Assembly (NCBI GenBank): GCA_018971925.1
Contig: JAGWZT010000080.1
Span: 1 to 8,027, forward strand
DNA from: Lysobacteraceae bacterium
GTDB lineage: Bacteria; Pseudomonadota; Gammaproteobacteria; Xanthomonadales; Rhodanobacteraceae
Direction: 5' to 3'
Length of the DNA: 8,027 bases
Numbering within the stretch: the stretch's first letter is position 1; every line of letters starts with the position of its first letter. The notes beneath the pieces are model-generated. The model ran no database searches and was not told the origin of the DNA. It saw only the letters and a program-made list of their open reading frames with translations. Shown piece after piece: positions 1-5,905 of this stretch. The position numbers and the translations under genes were made by a program.

Positions 1-643
1 CAGCCGCAGCTTCGACTGCCGCGCCTTCCACGGCACTTTCGGCCGGGGCTTCTTCGACTTCCTCGCGAACAGCCTGCGCGGACACCACGGTGTGGTCGTA
101 CTCCTTGCCGAGCTTCAGTTCGGGAATTTCAACACCCGCCGGAAGCTTGAGGTCGGACAAGTGCAACACGTCGCCCAACCCCAGCTCGGCCAGGTCGAGG
201 TCGATGTGCTCGGGCAGGTCCTTCGGCAGGCACGAAACTTCGACTTCGGTGATGTTGTGCGAGATGACCACGCCGGAAGTCTTGGCGGCCGGTGACTTTT
301 CCTTGTTGAGGAAGCGGATCGACACGTACACGCGCACCGGCTTCGATTCGTCCACGCGCAGGAAGTCGAGGTGCAGCAATTGCGGCTTCACCGGGTGCTT
401 CTGCACATCGCGCAGCAGCACCTTCTGGCGGTTGCCTTCGACCAGCAGGTCGAGGATCGCCGAAGAGAACCAATCGTTGCGCGCGGCCAGCGAGAGTTTC
501 AGGTGATCGAACTGGATGTTTTCCGCAGGGGAACCCGCGCCGTAGATGACAGCGGGAACCTTGCCGTCGCGACGCAGGCGGCGGCTCGCACCTTTGCCCT
601 GGTCGGCGCGACGCTCGGCCGTGATTTCGTGGATGGTTGCCAT
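1..643 (-). CDS. rplY: 50S ribosomal protein L25/general stress protein Ctc (3' end outside window)
   Basis: L25 of the long Ctc/TL5 type, which binds 5S rRNA in the large ribosomal subunit. Translating the minus strand from the ATG at 643 gives 214 residues with no stop before the window edge, so the C-terminus is missing. Residues 1-95 are the 5S-binding L25 domain: a basic stretch with GASRRLRRDGKVPAVIYG, then VLLRDVQKHPVKPQLLHLDF. Residues 100-190 match the beta-rich TL5/CTC C-terminal domain (SCLPKDLPEHIDLDL, GDVLHLSDLKLP). From about residue 194 the chain becomes a tail rich in Ala and Glu, common in proteobacterial Ctc proteins. The start is supported by an AAAGG Shine-Dalgarno sequence about 10 nt upstream and by a canonical N-terminus (MATIHEITAERR). 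It lies downstream of prs on the same strand, as in Pseudomonas and Xanthomonas, with hairpins in the 133-nt gap. The identification is secure. Confidence 0.96.
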   Translation of the reverse strand, partial: MATIHEITAERRADQGKGASRRLRRDGKVPAVIYGAGSPAENIQFDHLKLSLAARNDWFSSAILDLLVEGNRQKVLLRDVQKHPVKPQLLHLDFLRVDESKPVRVYVSIRFLNKEKSPAAKTSGVVISHNITEVEVSCLPKDLPEHIDLDLAELGLGDVLHLSDLKLPAGVEIPELKLGKEYDHTVVSAQAVREEVEEAPAESAVEGAAVEAAA

Positions 644-668
644 GGTTTTCTACCTTTGGTTGCATGAG

Positions 669-684
669 TCCGCCTCGCGGCGGA
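669..684 (-). promoter_or_regulatory. hairpin in the rplY 5' leader
   Basis: A perfect 6-bp inverted repeat, TCCGCC and GGCGGA, with a four-base loop lies 25 nt upstream of the rplY start codon and directly upstream of its Shine-Dalgarno region. E. coli rplY is known to be controlled by its own product through a leader RNA structure. Whether this hairpin does the same job here is inference from position only, since I did not match it to a known L25 leader model. Confidence 0.35.
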
Positions 685-686
685 TG

Positions 687-711
687 AAAACTCTCCCGCG
701 ACCAGGAGAGT
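687..711 (-). terminator. hairpin with U tract between prs and rplY (terminator or attenuator)
   Basis: On the minus strand a 7-bp perfect stem (ACTCTCC and GGAGAGT, 8-nt loop) is followed directly by a short T run, giving TTTT when the last stem base is counted. This is the shape of an intrinsic terminator downstream of prs, but the T tract is short. The rplY start lies only 43 nt beyond, so partial read-through or attenuation into rplY is as likely as full termination. Confidence 0.45.
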
Positions 712-718
712 CAATGAA

Positions 719-770
719 GCGGGAACGGGGGACGGGGAAACGACCTTGCCGTCCTGATCCCTGTTCCCGC
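719..770 (-). other. long GC-rich stem-loop directly after the prs stop codon
   Basis: GCGGGAAC at 719-726 pairs perfectly with GTTCCCGC at 763-770. The stem extends inward through 731 and 758 to about 13 pairs if two G-U pairs are allowed on the plus-strand reading, leaving a loop of about 26 nt. It begins seven bases past the prs stop on the transcribed strand and is not followed by a T run. It may protect the prs mRNA 3' end or act with the terminator-like hairpin that follows. Confidence 0.4.
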
Positions 771-776
771 CTTTGT

Positions 777-1736
777 TCAATCGACGTACAACGAACTCAC
801 CGATTCACCGTACGCCATTCGGCGCACGGTTTCGGCCAGCAACTGCGCGACGGACAACTGGCGGATCTTGCCGCACGCGGCGCCTTCGGCGCTCAGCGGG
901 ATGGTGTCGGTCACCACCAGCTCGTCCATCTGCGATTGTTCGATGTTGCGCACCGCCGGCCCCGACAGCACCGCGTGGGTGCAGTACGCGACCACTTCCT
1001 TCGCGCCGCGGTCCTTCAGCGCCTTCGCGGCGGCGCACAGGGTGCCGGCCGTGTCGACAATGTCGTCGACAAGCACGCAAGTCTTGCCGACCACGTCGCC
1101 GATGATGTTCATCACCGTCGCCTCGTTCGGTCGCGGGCGGCGCTTGTCGATGATCGCCAGATCCGCATCATCCAACCGCTTCGCCACCGCGCGCGCGCGC
1201 ACCACACCGCCGACGTCGGGACTGACCACCGTCACGCCCTCGGTGCCGTGCTTGCGCCAGATGTCGGCCAGCAGCACCGGCGAGGCGTACACGTTGTCCA
1301 GCGGAATGTCGAAGAAGCCCTGGATCTGGTCGGCGTGGATGTCCACCGTCAGCACGCGATCGGTACCGACCGCGTCGATCAATTGTGCGGCCACTTTCGC
1401 GGTGATCGGCACCCGCGCCGCGCGCAGCCGGCGATCCTGGCGCGCGTAGCCGAAGTACGGGATCACCGCGGTGACACTGTCCGCCGAGGCGCGCTTGAGC
1501 GCGTCCACCAGCACCAGCAGTTCCATCAGGTTTTCGGCCGACGGCGCGCAAGTGGACTGCATCACGAACACGTCCTGGTTGCGGACGTTTTCGTCGATCT
1601 CCACCTGCACCTCGCCGTCGGAAAACTTGCCGACCACGGCCTTGCCCAGCGGCACGCCGAGCGTGTGCGCGACGTCCTCCGCCAGCTTGCGATTGGCATT
1701 GCCCGAGAACAGCATCAGGTTGGATGTGTTGTGCAT
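777..1736 (-). CDS. prs: ribose-phosphate pyrophosphokinase (PRPP synthetase, class I)
   Basis: Transfers pyrophosphate from ATP to ribose 5-phosphate, making PRPP for purine, pyrimidine, histidine, tryptophan and NAD synthesis in the cytosol. The protein has 319 residues, close to the usual 315. Visible signatures are the N-terminal LFSGNANRKLAEDVA, the FSDGEVQVEI segment (38-47), the active-site stretch YFGYARQDRR at 94-103, the metal/ATP-binding VDIHADQIQGFF at 131-142, the flexible-loop region IDKRRPRPNEA at 196-206, and the PRPP-binding loop VLVDDIVDTAGT at 221-232. I chose the ATG at 1736 because it gives the family N-terminus, has GAAGGGCAGGG just upstream, and any longer reading would run into tRNA-Gln. 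The start is only 29 nt from the tRNA 3' end and no promoter is evident between them, so co-transcription with the tRNA is likely. Confidence 0.98.
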   Translation of the reverse strand: MHNTSNLMLFSGNANRKLAEDVAHTLGVPLGKAVVGKFSDGEVQVEIDENVRNQDVFVMQSTCAPSAENLMELLVLVDALKRASADSVTAVIPYFGYARQDRRLRAARVPITAKVAAQLIDAVGTDRVLTVDIHADQIQGFFDIPLDNVYASPVLLADIWRKHGTEGVTVVSPDVGGVVRARAVAKRLDDADLAIIDKRRPRPNEATVMNIIGDVVGKTCVLVDDIVDTAGTLCAAAKALKDRGAKEVVAYCTHAVLSGPAVRNIEQSQMDELVVTDTIPLSAEGAACGKIRQLSVAQLLAETVRRMAYGESVSSLYVD

Positions 1737-1765
1737 GCCCTGCCCTTCACCCGCATTCTGGTCGG

Positions 1766-1840
1766 TGGCTGGGGCGGCAGGATTCGAACCTGCGAATGCC
1801 GGGATCAAAACCCGGTGCCTTACCACTTGGCGACGCCCCA
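1766..1840 (-). tRNA. tRNA-Gln (anticodon UUG)
   Basis: A full cloverleaf of 75 nt with genomically encoded CCA can be read on the minus strand. The acceptor stem TGGGGCG pairs with CGCCCCA, the discriminator base is G, and the 3' end is CCA. The anticodon stem CCGGG/CCCGG encloses the loop TTTTGAT, giving anticodon TTG. The T arm carries GGTTCGAATCC. The sequence closely resembles E. coli tRNA-Gln(UUG). It sits between the lolB-side promoter and prs and is probably cut out of the prs precursor RNA. Confidence 0.97.
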
Positions 1841-1844
1841 TCAT

Positions 1845-1953
1845 GTACAGGGCGGACATCCTGCCGCGCCCTGATGACAAACGGTCGCAGCCAAGCTGCG
1901 CCGTGCTTGCACGCATCAGCGCTTCACGCTTCCGCGGCGATACATCCCTGTAC
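1845..1953 (-). other. structured leader upstream of tRNA-Gln
   Basis: Bases 1845-1852 (GTACAGGG) and 1946-1953 (CCCTGTAC) are a perfect 8-bp inverted repeat. They enclose two further hairpins: CGCAGC/GCTGCG at 1886-1900 with a three-base loop, and CGTGC/GCACG at 1902-1913. The outer repeat ends four bases before the 5' end of tRNA-Gln. With the promoter upstream, this would form a branched leader in the tRNA precursor. The function is unknown: it could aid tRNA processing, be a small RNA, or be chance in GC-rich DNA. I see no convincing gene in the surrounding 1841-2140 stretch. Confidence 0.3.
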
Positions 1954-2025
1954 CGCAATCTCGCACATTCCCGCTTCTACGCGACCGCGACCGGACATCG
2001 TGCCCAGCGCGATGAAAAGCCGCAT

Positions 2026-2054
2026 ATTGTCGTGGGCAGCGCAATCCGTGTCAA
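2026..2054 (-). promoter_or_regulatory. sigma-70-type promoter for tRNA-Gln-prs(-rplY)
   Basis: On the minus strand a perfect -35 box TTGACA (2054-2049) is followed after 17 bp by GACAAT (2031-2026), four of six matches to TATAAT. It is the best promoter-like sequence in the gap and points towards tRNA-Gln, with a predicted transcription start near 2019 and a leader of about 180 nt. It follows the hairpin at the end of lolB, which suggests that tRNA-Gln-prs is a separate transcription unit. This is prediction from sequence only. Confidence 0.55.
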
Positions 2055-2104
2055 TTCAGGCGGTTGCCTTCCGATCAGCCGGTAAAGTCGATCCAGCCTC
2101 GCGG

Positions 2105-2148
2105 CCCGCTGAAGAACCGTCGCGAGCGACGGCAGGTTGTTCAGCGGG
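2105..2148 (-). terminator. large stem-loop overlapping the lolB stop codon
   Basis: CCCGCTGAA (2105-2113) and TTCAGCGGG (2140-2148) form a perfect 9-bp stem. Inside it is a second perfect hairpin, CCGTCG-CGAG-CGACGG (2117-2132). The stem contains the lolB stop codon (2143-2141). No T run follows on the minus strand, so it may be a Rho-dependent or weak terminator or an mRNA-end stabiliser, not a classical intrinsic terminator. Confidence 0.4.
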
Positions 2149-2776
2149 TCGGGCCCCAAGTTTCGATCAACACCCGCACTGTATACGGATCGCGGCTGGC
2201 GTACACCTTGCGCGGCAGCGGCGGATTGCGTTCCGAATACCAGTCGCGGTAATCGACGTGCCAGCCGTCCTGATCCAGCGTCGCCGGCAGGCCGTTGGCG
2301 CCGAAAGTCAGGATCGCGGGACGGCCGGGGGCGCGCAGCCCGCGCACCCACCAGGCAAGGTCGGCGACCGGCACGTCCCAGCCGAATTCCGCGTTCAGCA
2401 CCTCGCCCGCGCTGCGGCCGGCCAGCGCCTGCTTGCCCATGCCGGTGAGCACGGCGCCGTCCGGACCGCCATTCAATTGCACACTTTTGCCGGTGATCGG
2501 CGCGCGCAGGATGAACTGGTACTGCTGGCCGTCCTGCTGCCAACTCAGGCTGCCGCTGCCGCCATGCCGGCCGTCCGACGCGGCAAAGCGCCCATCGAGA
2601 CTCCACGATTGCTGCGTGCCCAGCGTCTGTTCGCGTACGGCCTGCGCCGCAAGCTGTTTCGTGGTGCCGGGAGTGCGCACCGCAACCGGGGCGCACGCGG
2701 CCAACGCCAAACCGCCTGCCCCGATGACCGCCCACGCACGCAGCCAGCGCAGCGGGTTATTCGAGGGTTCCATCAT
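2141..2776 (-). CDS. lolB: outer-membrane lipoprotein LolB
   Basis: LolB is the outer-membrane receptor that takes lipoproteins from the periplasmic carrier LolA and inserts them into the outer membrane. The 211-residue protein (E. coli LolB has 207) begins with a lipoprotein signal peptide: basic residues R10 and R13, a hydrophobic core, and the lipobox LAAC with the lipidated Cys28 followed by Ala. The mature part shows the family pattern SWSLDGRFAASDG (57-69), a fold of beta strands, FGWDVPVADLAWWVRG (131-146), GWHVDYRDWY and the C-terminal LPRKVYAS...YTVRVLIETWG. The ATG at 2776 overlaps the stop of the upstream TPR gene as ATGA, so translation is probably coupled; a second ATG follows immediately at 2773 and would serve equally. 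In Pseudomonas and E. coli the next gene is ispE, which is missing here. Confidence 0.95.
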   Translation of the reverse strand: MMEPSNNPLRWLRAWAVIGAGGLALAACAPVAVRTPGTTKQLAAQAVREQTLGTQQSWSLDGRFAASDGRHGGSGSLSWQQDGQQYQFILRAPITGKSVQLNGGPDGAVLTGMGKQALAGRSAGEVLNAEFGWDVPVADLAWWVRGLRAPGRPAILTFGANGLPATLDQDGWHVDYRDWYSERNPPLPRKVYASRDPYTVRVLIETWGPTR

Positions 2777-4500
2777 GGATGCAGCTTCCGCTCGACCTTT
2801 TTCAATGCCTCGTTGTGCGGATCGAGTTTGCGGACCTTGCCGAGCACTTCGCGCGCGCTGTCGCGTTGTCCGAGCTTCCACAGCACTTCTCCAAGATGCA
2901 CGCCGATGTCGGGATCCTGCTGCCGGCCCCAGGCACGCTGCAGGTAGGTTTCGGCCTGGCCGAGATTGCCCAGGCGATATTGCAGCCAGCCCCACGAATC
3001 CATGATCGCGGCCGCGTCGGGCTTGGCCGCGAGCGCCTTGCGCAAAAGTTCCGTCGCCTCCGGCAGGTCGCGATCCGTATCGGCGAGCGTGAAGCCGAGC
3101 GCATTCATCGCCTCGACGTTGTCCGGATTTTGCGCCAGCACCTTGCGGAAATCCGTGAGCGCTGCGTCGGTGTTGCCGGCGTTGGCTTCTTCGATACCGC
3201 GGTCGTAAATCAGCACCGGATCATCCGGAAGCACCGCGAGACCGCGGTTGTAGGCGTCGATCGCCTTGGCGTGCTCACCGTGCTGTGAGTACATCTGCGC
3301 ATCCAGTTCGTAAGCGGTACGCAGTGAATCGGCATCGTCGGCGTAATCCTGCTGGAGCTGCGCCGCCAGCGCATGCGCTTGTTCGGCCTGCCCCGCCTTG
3401 TCCAGCAACACCGCGCTGCGCAGCTGAGCGTCGAAGGCGTGCTGGCTGTCGGGATCGACCTGACCGTACCACTTGAGCGCCTGATCGTCGTGGTGCAGCA
3501 ATTCCGCCAACTGGCCGAGCAGGAACGCGTTGTCGAGTTGCTGCGATTCGGGCGCCTGTTGCAGATCGGCATAGAGCTGGCGCAGCGCACCCTGATCTTT
3601 GGCGCGCGCGGCGATGGCGACGCGCGCCGACCAGGTCGTCGATGTCTGCGGGCCGCGCGCCAATATCTGCAATGCATCGTCGTACTTGCCCGCATCGCCC
3701 AACAGCGTCGCGTAGCCGAGGCGCAGGCCCGTGTTCTTCGGGTGCGCGGCCACGCCCTTGCGGTACAAGGCGAGCGCGCCGTCGCGATCGCCCACCGAAA
3801 CCCGCAGGCTGGCCGCCCATGCGATGGCGTCGGTGCCGTCGAAGCGTTGCACGGCCGCATCCGCGAGTTTGCGCGCGAACGCATGCCGGCCAAGATGCTC
3901 ACCCAACTGGCTCAACGCCACCCACACACTTGCATCGGCGGGAAGCTTGTCGGGTGTCGCAAGATCTTCCAGCACGCGCCCCGCCAACGCGCTATCGCGC
4001 GCGGTCAGCAACGACGCGGCAAAGGTTTTCCAGTCTTCGACCTTGCCGGATGCCAGCACGCCGCGGAACTGCTGCTCCGCGGCCGCGCGGTCGCCGCGCA
4101 GCATTGCAAGCTGCCCCCGCCCCATGGCCAGATCGTGCGCACTCGCGCCCAGCGCCTGACTGCGATCCAGCATCCGCTGTGCCGCGTCGGTGTCGTGCGT
4201 CACCAGCGCCAGCTGCAGCGCGCGCCCGGCGATGGCCGGATCCTTCGAAATCTGCGCAGCCTCGGCATAATCGGCGGTGGCCTTCGCGGCGTCGCCGCCC
4301 TGCAATGCGAATTCGGCCGCGATCAGCAGCGCCGAAGCCTTGCCGTTCGCACTGTCCGCAGGAAGATCCAGCGTGGCCAGCGGCTGCGCGGCGCCCATGT
4401 GTGACGCGCCTCGCAGGGGCGCCTGCGCGCATCCCGCGGACATTGCCGCCACCGCGAGAATCAGGGCAAACGCGCTAAAATGAAGCCAGGACGGCTTCAT
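2773..4500 (-). CDS. TPR-repeat outer-membrane lipoprotein, LbcA-like (PA4667 family)
   Basis: A 575-residue protein built almost wholly of tetratricopeptide-like helical hairpins behind an N-terminal lipoprotein signal (Lys2, hydrophobic stretch 9-20, then SAGC with Cys24). The lipobox has Ser, not Leu, at -3, so it is slightly non-canonical. The clearest TPRs are in the C-terminal third, for example YNRGLAVLPDDP, FRKVLAQNPDNVEAMNALGF and LLRKALAAKPDAAAIMDSWG. Length, lipoprotein nature and position, divergent from hemA and upstream of lolB, match Pseudomonas LbcA, an outer-membrane partner that assembles the CtpA protease to degrade peptidoglycan hydrolases. No ctpA is in this window, so that role is inference from synteny. 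I chose the ATG at 4500 for the signal peptide. An in-frame GTG at 4512 is possible, and no strong Shine-Dalgarno sequence is visible before either. The start codon lies at the junction of two hairpins. The gene ends in a 4-bp overlap with lolB. Confidence 0.9.
   Translation of the reverse strand: MKPSWLHFSAFALILAVAAMSAGCAQAPLRGASHMGAAQPLATLDLPADSANGKASALLIAAEFALQGGDAAKATADYAEAAQISKDPAIAGRALQLALVTHDTDAAQRMLDRSQALGASAHDLAMGRGQLAMLRGDRAAAEQQFRGVLASGKVEDWKTFAASLLTARDSALAGRVLEDLATPDKLPADASVWVALSQLGEHLGRHAFARKLADAAVQRFDGTDAIAWAASLRVSVGDRDGALALYRKGVAAHPKNTGLRLGYATLLGDAGKYDDALQILARGPQTSTTWSARVAIAARAKDQGALRQLYADLQQAPESQQLDNAFLLGQLAELLHHDDQALKWYGQVDPDSQHAFDAQLRSAVLLDKAGQAEQAHALAAQLQQDYADDADSLRTAYELDAQMYSQHGEHAKAIDAYNRGLAVLPDDPVLIYDRGIEEANAGNTDAALTDFRKVLAQNPDNVEAMNALGFTLADTDRDLPEATELLRKALAAKPDAAAIMDSWGWLQYRLGNLGQAETYLQRAWGRQQDPDIGVHLGEVLWKLGQRDSAREVLGKVRKLDPHNEALKKVERKLHP
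4480..4500 (-). promoter_or_regulatory. hairpin beginning at the start codon of the TPR lipoprotein gene
   Basis: The first eight coding bases, ATGAAGCC (minus strand 4500-4493), pair perfectly with GGCTTCAT (4487-4480) across a 5-nt loop, and the 3' arm is followed by TTT. The start codon is therefore inside a stable stem in the mRNA. The stem plus T run also resembles a weak intrinsic terminator placed inside the first codons. Control of translation or early termination is inferred. Confidence 0.45.
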
Positions 4501-4535
4501 CCCGGCCAGCACATGGACGTGCGTCGAGCCGGGAT
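4499..4535 (-). promoter_or_regulatory. leader hairpin abutting the start codon of the TPR lipoprotein gene
   Basis: ATCCCGGC at 4499-4506 and GCCGGGAT at 4528-4535 are a perfect 8-bp inverted repeat with a 21-nt loop that contains a smaller GCAC/GTGC hairpin. In the minus-strand mRNA its 3' arm ends on the A and U of the start codon, so it covers the usual ribosome-binding region and shares two bases with the next hairpin. Both stems can coexist if this one frays by two pairs. Confidence 0.4.
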
Positions 4536-4610
4536 TCCGCTTCTTGTACTTGTCAGGTTGGGTCCGCACATTCCGCACCGGGTTCCGGTCCTCTTTCGTC
4601 TTGCCGCCAT

Positions 4611-4630
4611 GCGACAGCTTAGCCTGTCGC
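4611..4630 (+). promoter_or_regulatory. 7-bp dyad just upstream of hemA
   Basis: GCGACAG (4611-4617) and CTGTCGC (4624-4630) form a perfect inverted repeat with a 6-nt centre, ending 12 bases before the hemA start codon. It could be a leader hairpin near the ribosome-binding site or an operator in the divergent promoter region. I found no convincing -35/-10 pair for hemA or for the divergent gene in 4501-4642, so its role stays open. Confidence 0.35.
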
Positions 4631-4642
4631 CCCGTTAATGCC

Positions 4643-5905
4643 ATGCCGCTGATCGCACTCGGCCTCAACCACCTCACCGCGCCGGTCGCGCTGCGCGAAC
4701 GGGTGGCCATCGATGCCGATGCCACGCCGCCGGCGCTGGCGGAGCTGGCCGCGCAACCGGGCGTCGAGGAGGCCATGATCCTGTCGACCTGCAATCGCAC
4801 GGAGCTGTATTGCAGCGTCCGTGACGGCGCCGAGCGCGCGCCGGAAAACTGGTTGCATGCCCGCTATCAAATGACCCCGGGCCGGCTGGACGAGTTCCTG
4901 TACCGGCACACCGACGACGAAGCCGTTCGGCACGTGTTCCGGGTCGCGACCGGGCTGGACTCCATGGTGTTGGGCGAACCGCAAATCCTCGGGCAGGTGA
5001 AGGACGCGTGGCGCGCGGCGCGTTCGGCGCGCACCCTGCACGCACCGATGGACCGCCTGCTGCAGAACGCCTTCGCGGTGGCCAAGCGCGTGCGTACCGA
5101 AACGCGCATCGGCACAGGCCCGGTGTCGATCGCGTTCACCGCCGTGCGTCTGGTGGAACAGGCGTTCGCCGACCTGCGCGAATCCTGCGTGCTGCTGATC
5201 GGTGCGGGCGACACCATCGAACTCGCGGTGCGGCACCTGATCGAGCGCGGCGTGAAGCGCCTGATCGTCGCCAACCGCACCATCGAAACCGCGCAGGCGC
5301 TGGTGAATCCCGTCGGCGGTTACGCGATCGCGGTGGCTGATCTGTCGAGACACCTCGCCGAAGCCGACATCGTGATTTCGGCCACCGCCAGCCGCGAACC
5401 GATCCTCGACGTGCCGATGTTGCAGCACGCGTCGCAACAACGCCGCCGCCGGCCGATGCTGCTGATCGATCTGGCCGTTCCGCGCGACATCGATCCTGCC
5501 GTGGCCGAATTGCCGGACGTGTTCCTGTACACCATCGACGACCTGCAGCAGTCCATCGACAGCGGCCGCCGCTCGCGCGAGGCGTCGGTGCGCGAAGCCG
5601 AAGCCATCATCGACCTGCAGGTGGAACGCTATCTCGCCTGGCGGCGCGGGGCCGCGCTCGACCAGCCGCTGCGTTCCTACCGCGCCAGCGCCGAAGCGCA
5701 GCGCGACGAAGTGCTTGCGCGCGCACGCGAGATGCTGGCGGGCGGACGCGACCCCAATGACGCGCTCGATTACCTCGCCAATACCCTCACAGGAAAGTTG
5801 CTGCACACCCCCAGCGTGCGGCTGCGCGAAGCCGCCGAGCACGGCGACCAGGTTCTGCTCGATGCCGCCACGCGCCTGTTCGACGCGGACGGACGCGACG
5901 CGTGA
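4643..5905 (+). CDS. hemA: glutamyl-tRNA reductase
   Basis: Reduces glutamyl-tRNA(Glu) with NADPH to glutamate-1-semialdehyde, the first committed step of the C5 route to 5-aminolevulinate, haem and other tetrapyrroles. The 420-residue protein has the family length. The N-terminal catalytic domain starts MPLIALGLNHLTAPVALRER and carries STCNRTELYC with the catalytic Cys at residue 50, as in E. coli. The conserved GLDSMVLGEPQILGQVK follows at 104-120. The NADPH-binding domain shows VLLIGAGDTIEL (183-194) and LIVANRTIETAQAL (207-220). DLAVPRDIDP at 276-285 is typical, and the C-terminal part is the helical dimerisation domain. The ATG at 4643 is chosen for this canonical N-terminus; an upstream extension would have no family match. 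The stop overlaps the prfA start codon. Unlike the E. coli protein, residues 3-4 here are Leu-Ile. Confidence 0.98.
   Translation: MPLIALGLNHLTAPVALRERVAIDADATPPALAELAAQPGVEEAMILSTCNRTELYCSVRDGAERAPENWLHARYQMTPGRLDEFLYRHTDDEAVRHVFRVATGLDSMVLGEPQILGQVKDAWRAARSARTLHAPMDRLLQNAFAVAKRVRTETRIGTGPVSIAFTAVRLVEQAFADLRESCVLLIGAGDTIELAVRHLIERGVKRLIVANRTIETAQALVNPVGGYAIAVADLSRHLAEADIVISATASREPILDVPMLQHASQQRRRRPMLLIDLAVPRDIDPAVAELPDVFLYTIDDLQQSIDSGRRSREASVREAEAIIDLQVERYLAWRRGAALDQPLRSYRASAEAQRDEVLARAREMLAGGRDPNDALDYLANTLTGKLLHTPSVRLREAAEHGDQVLLDAATRLFDADGRDA

Noticed and set aside
690..720. Possible rplY promoter TTGACT with TTTCAT on the minus strand
   Set aside because: The spacing would be 19 bp and the -10 match is poor. 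The bases are better explained by the terminator-like hairpin.
1185..1201. Run of alternating CG inside prs
   Set aside because: It encodes the in-frame VRARAVA segment of PRPP synthetase and is ordinary for this base composition, not a repeat element.
546..1874. 442-codon open frame on the plus strand opposite rplY, prs and tRNA-Gln
   Set aside because: It runs through the tRNA and opposite prs, has a His/Arg-rich low-complexity translation and no family resemblance. It is a shadow of prs.
1841..1880. TTGTCA followed by TGTACA just upstream of tRNA-Gln as a promoter
   Set aside because: The spacing of about 25 bp is too long, and the -10 would lie against the tRNA 5' end, leaving no room for a transcription start.
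1924..2025. 33-codon minus-strand reading frame beginning MRLFIALGTMSG
   Set aside because: Its ATG overlaps the predicted -10 box, so it lies upstream of the expected transcript start. There is no clear Shine-Dalgarno sequence and no known homologue comes to mind.
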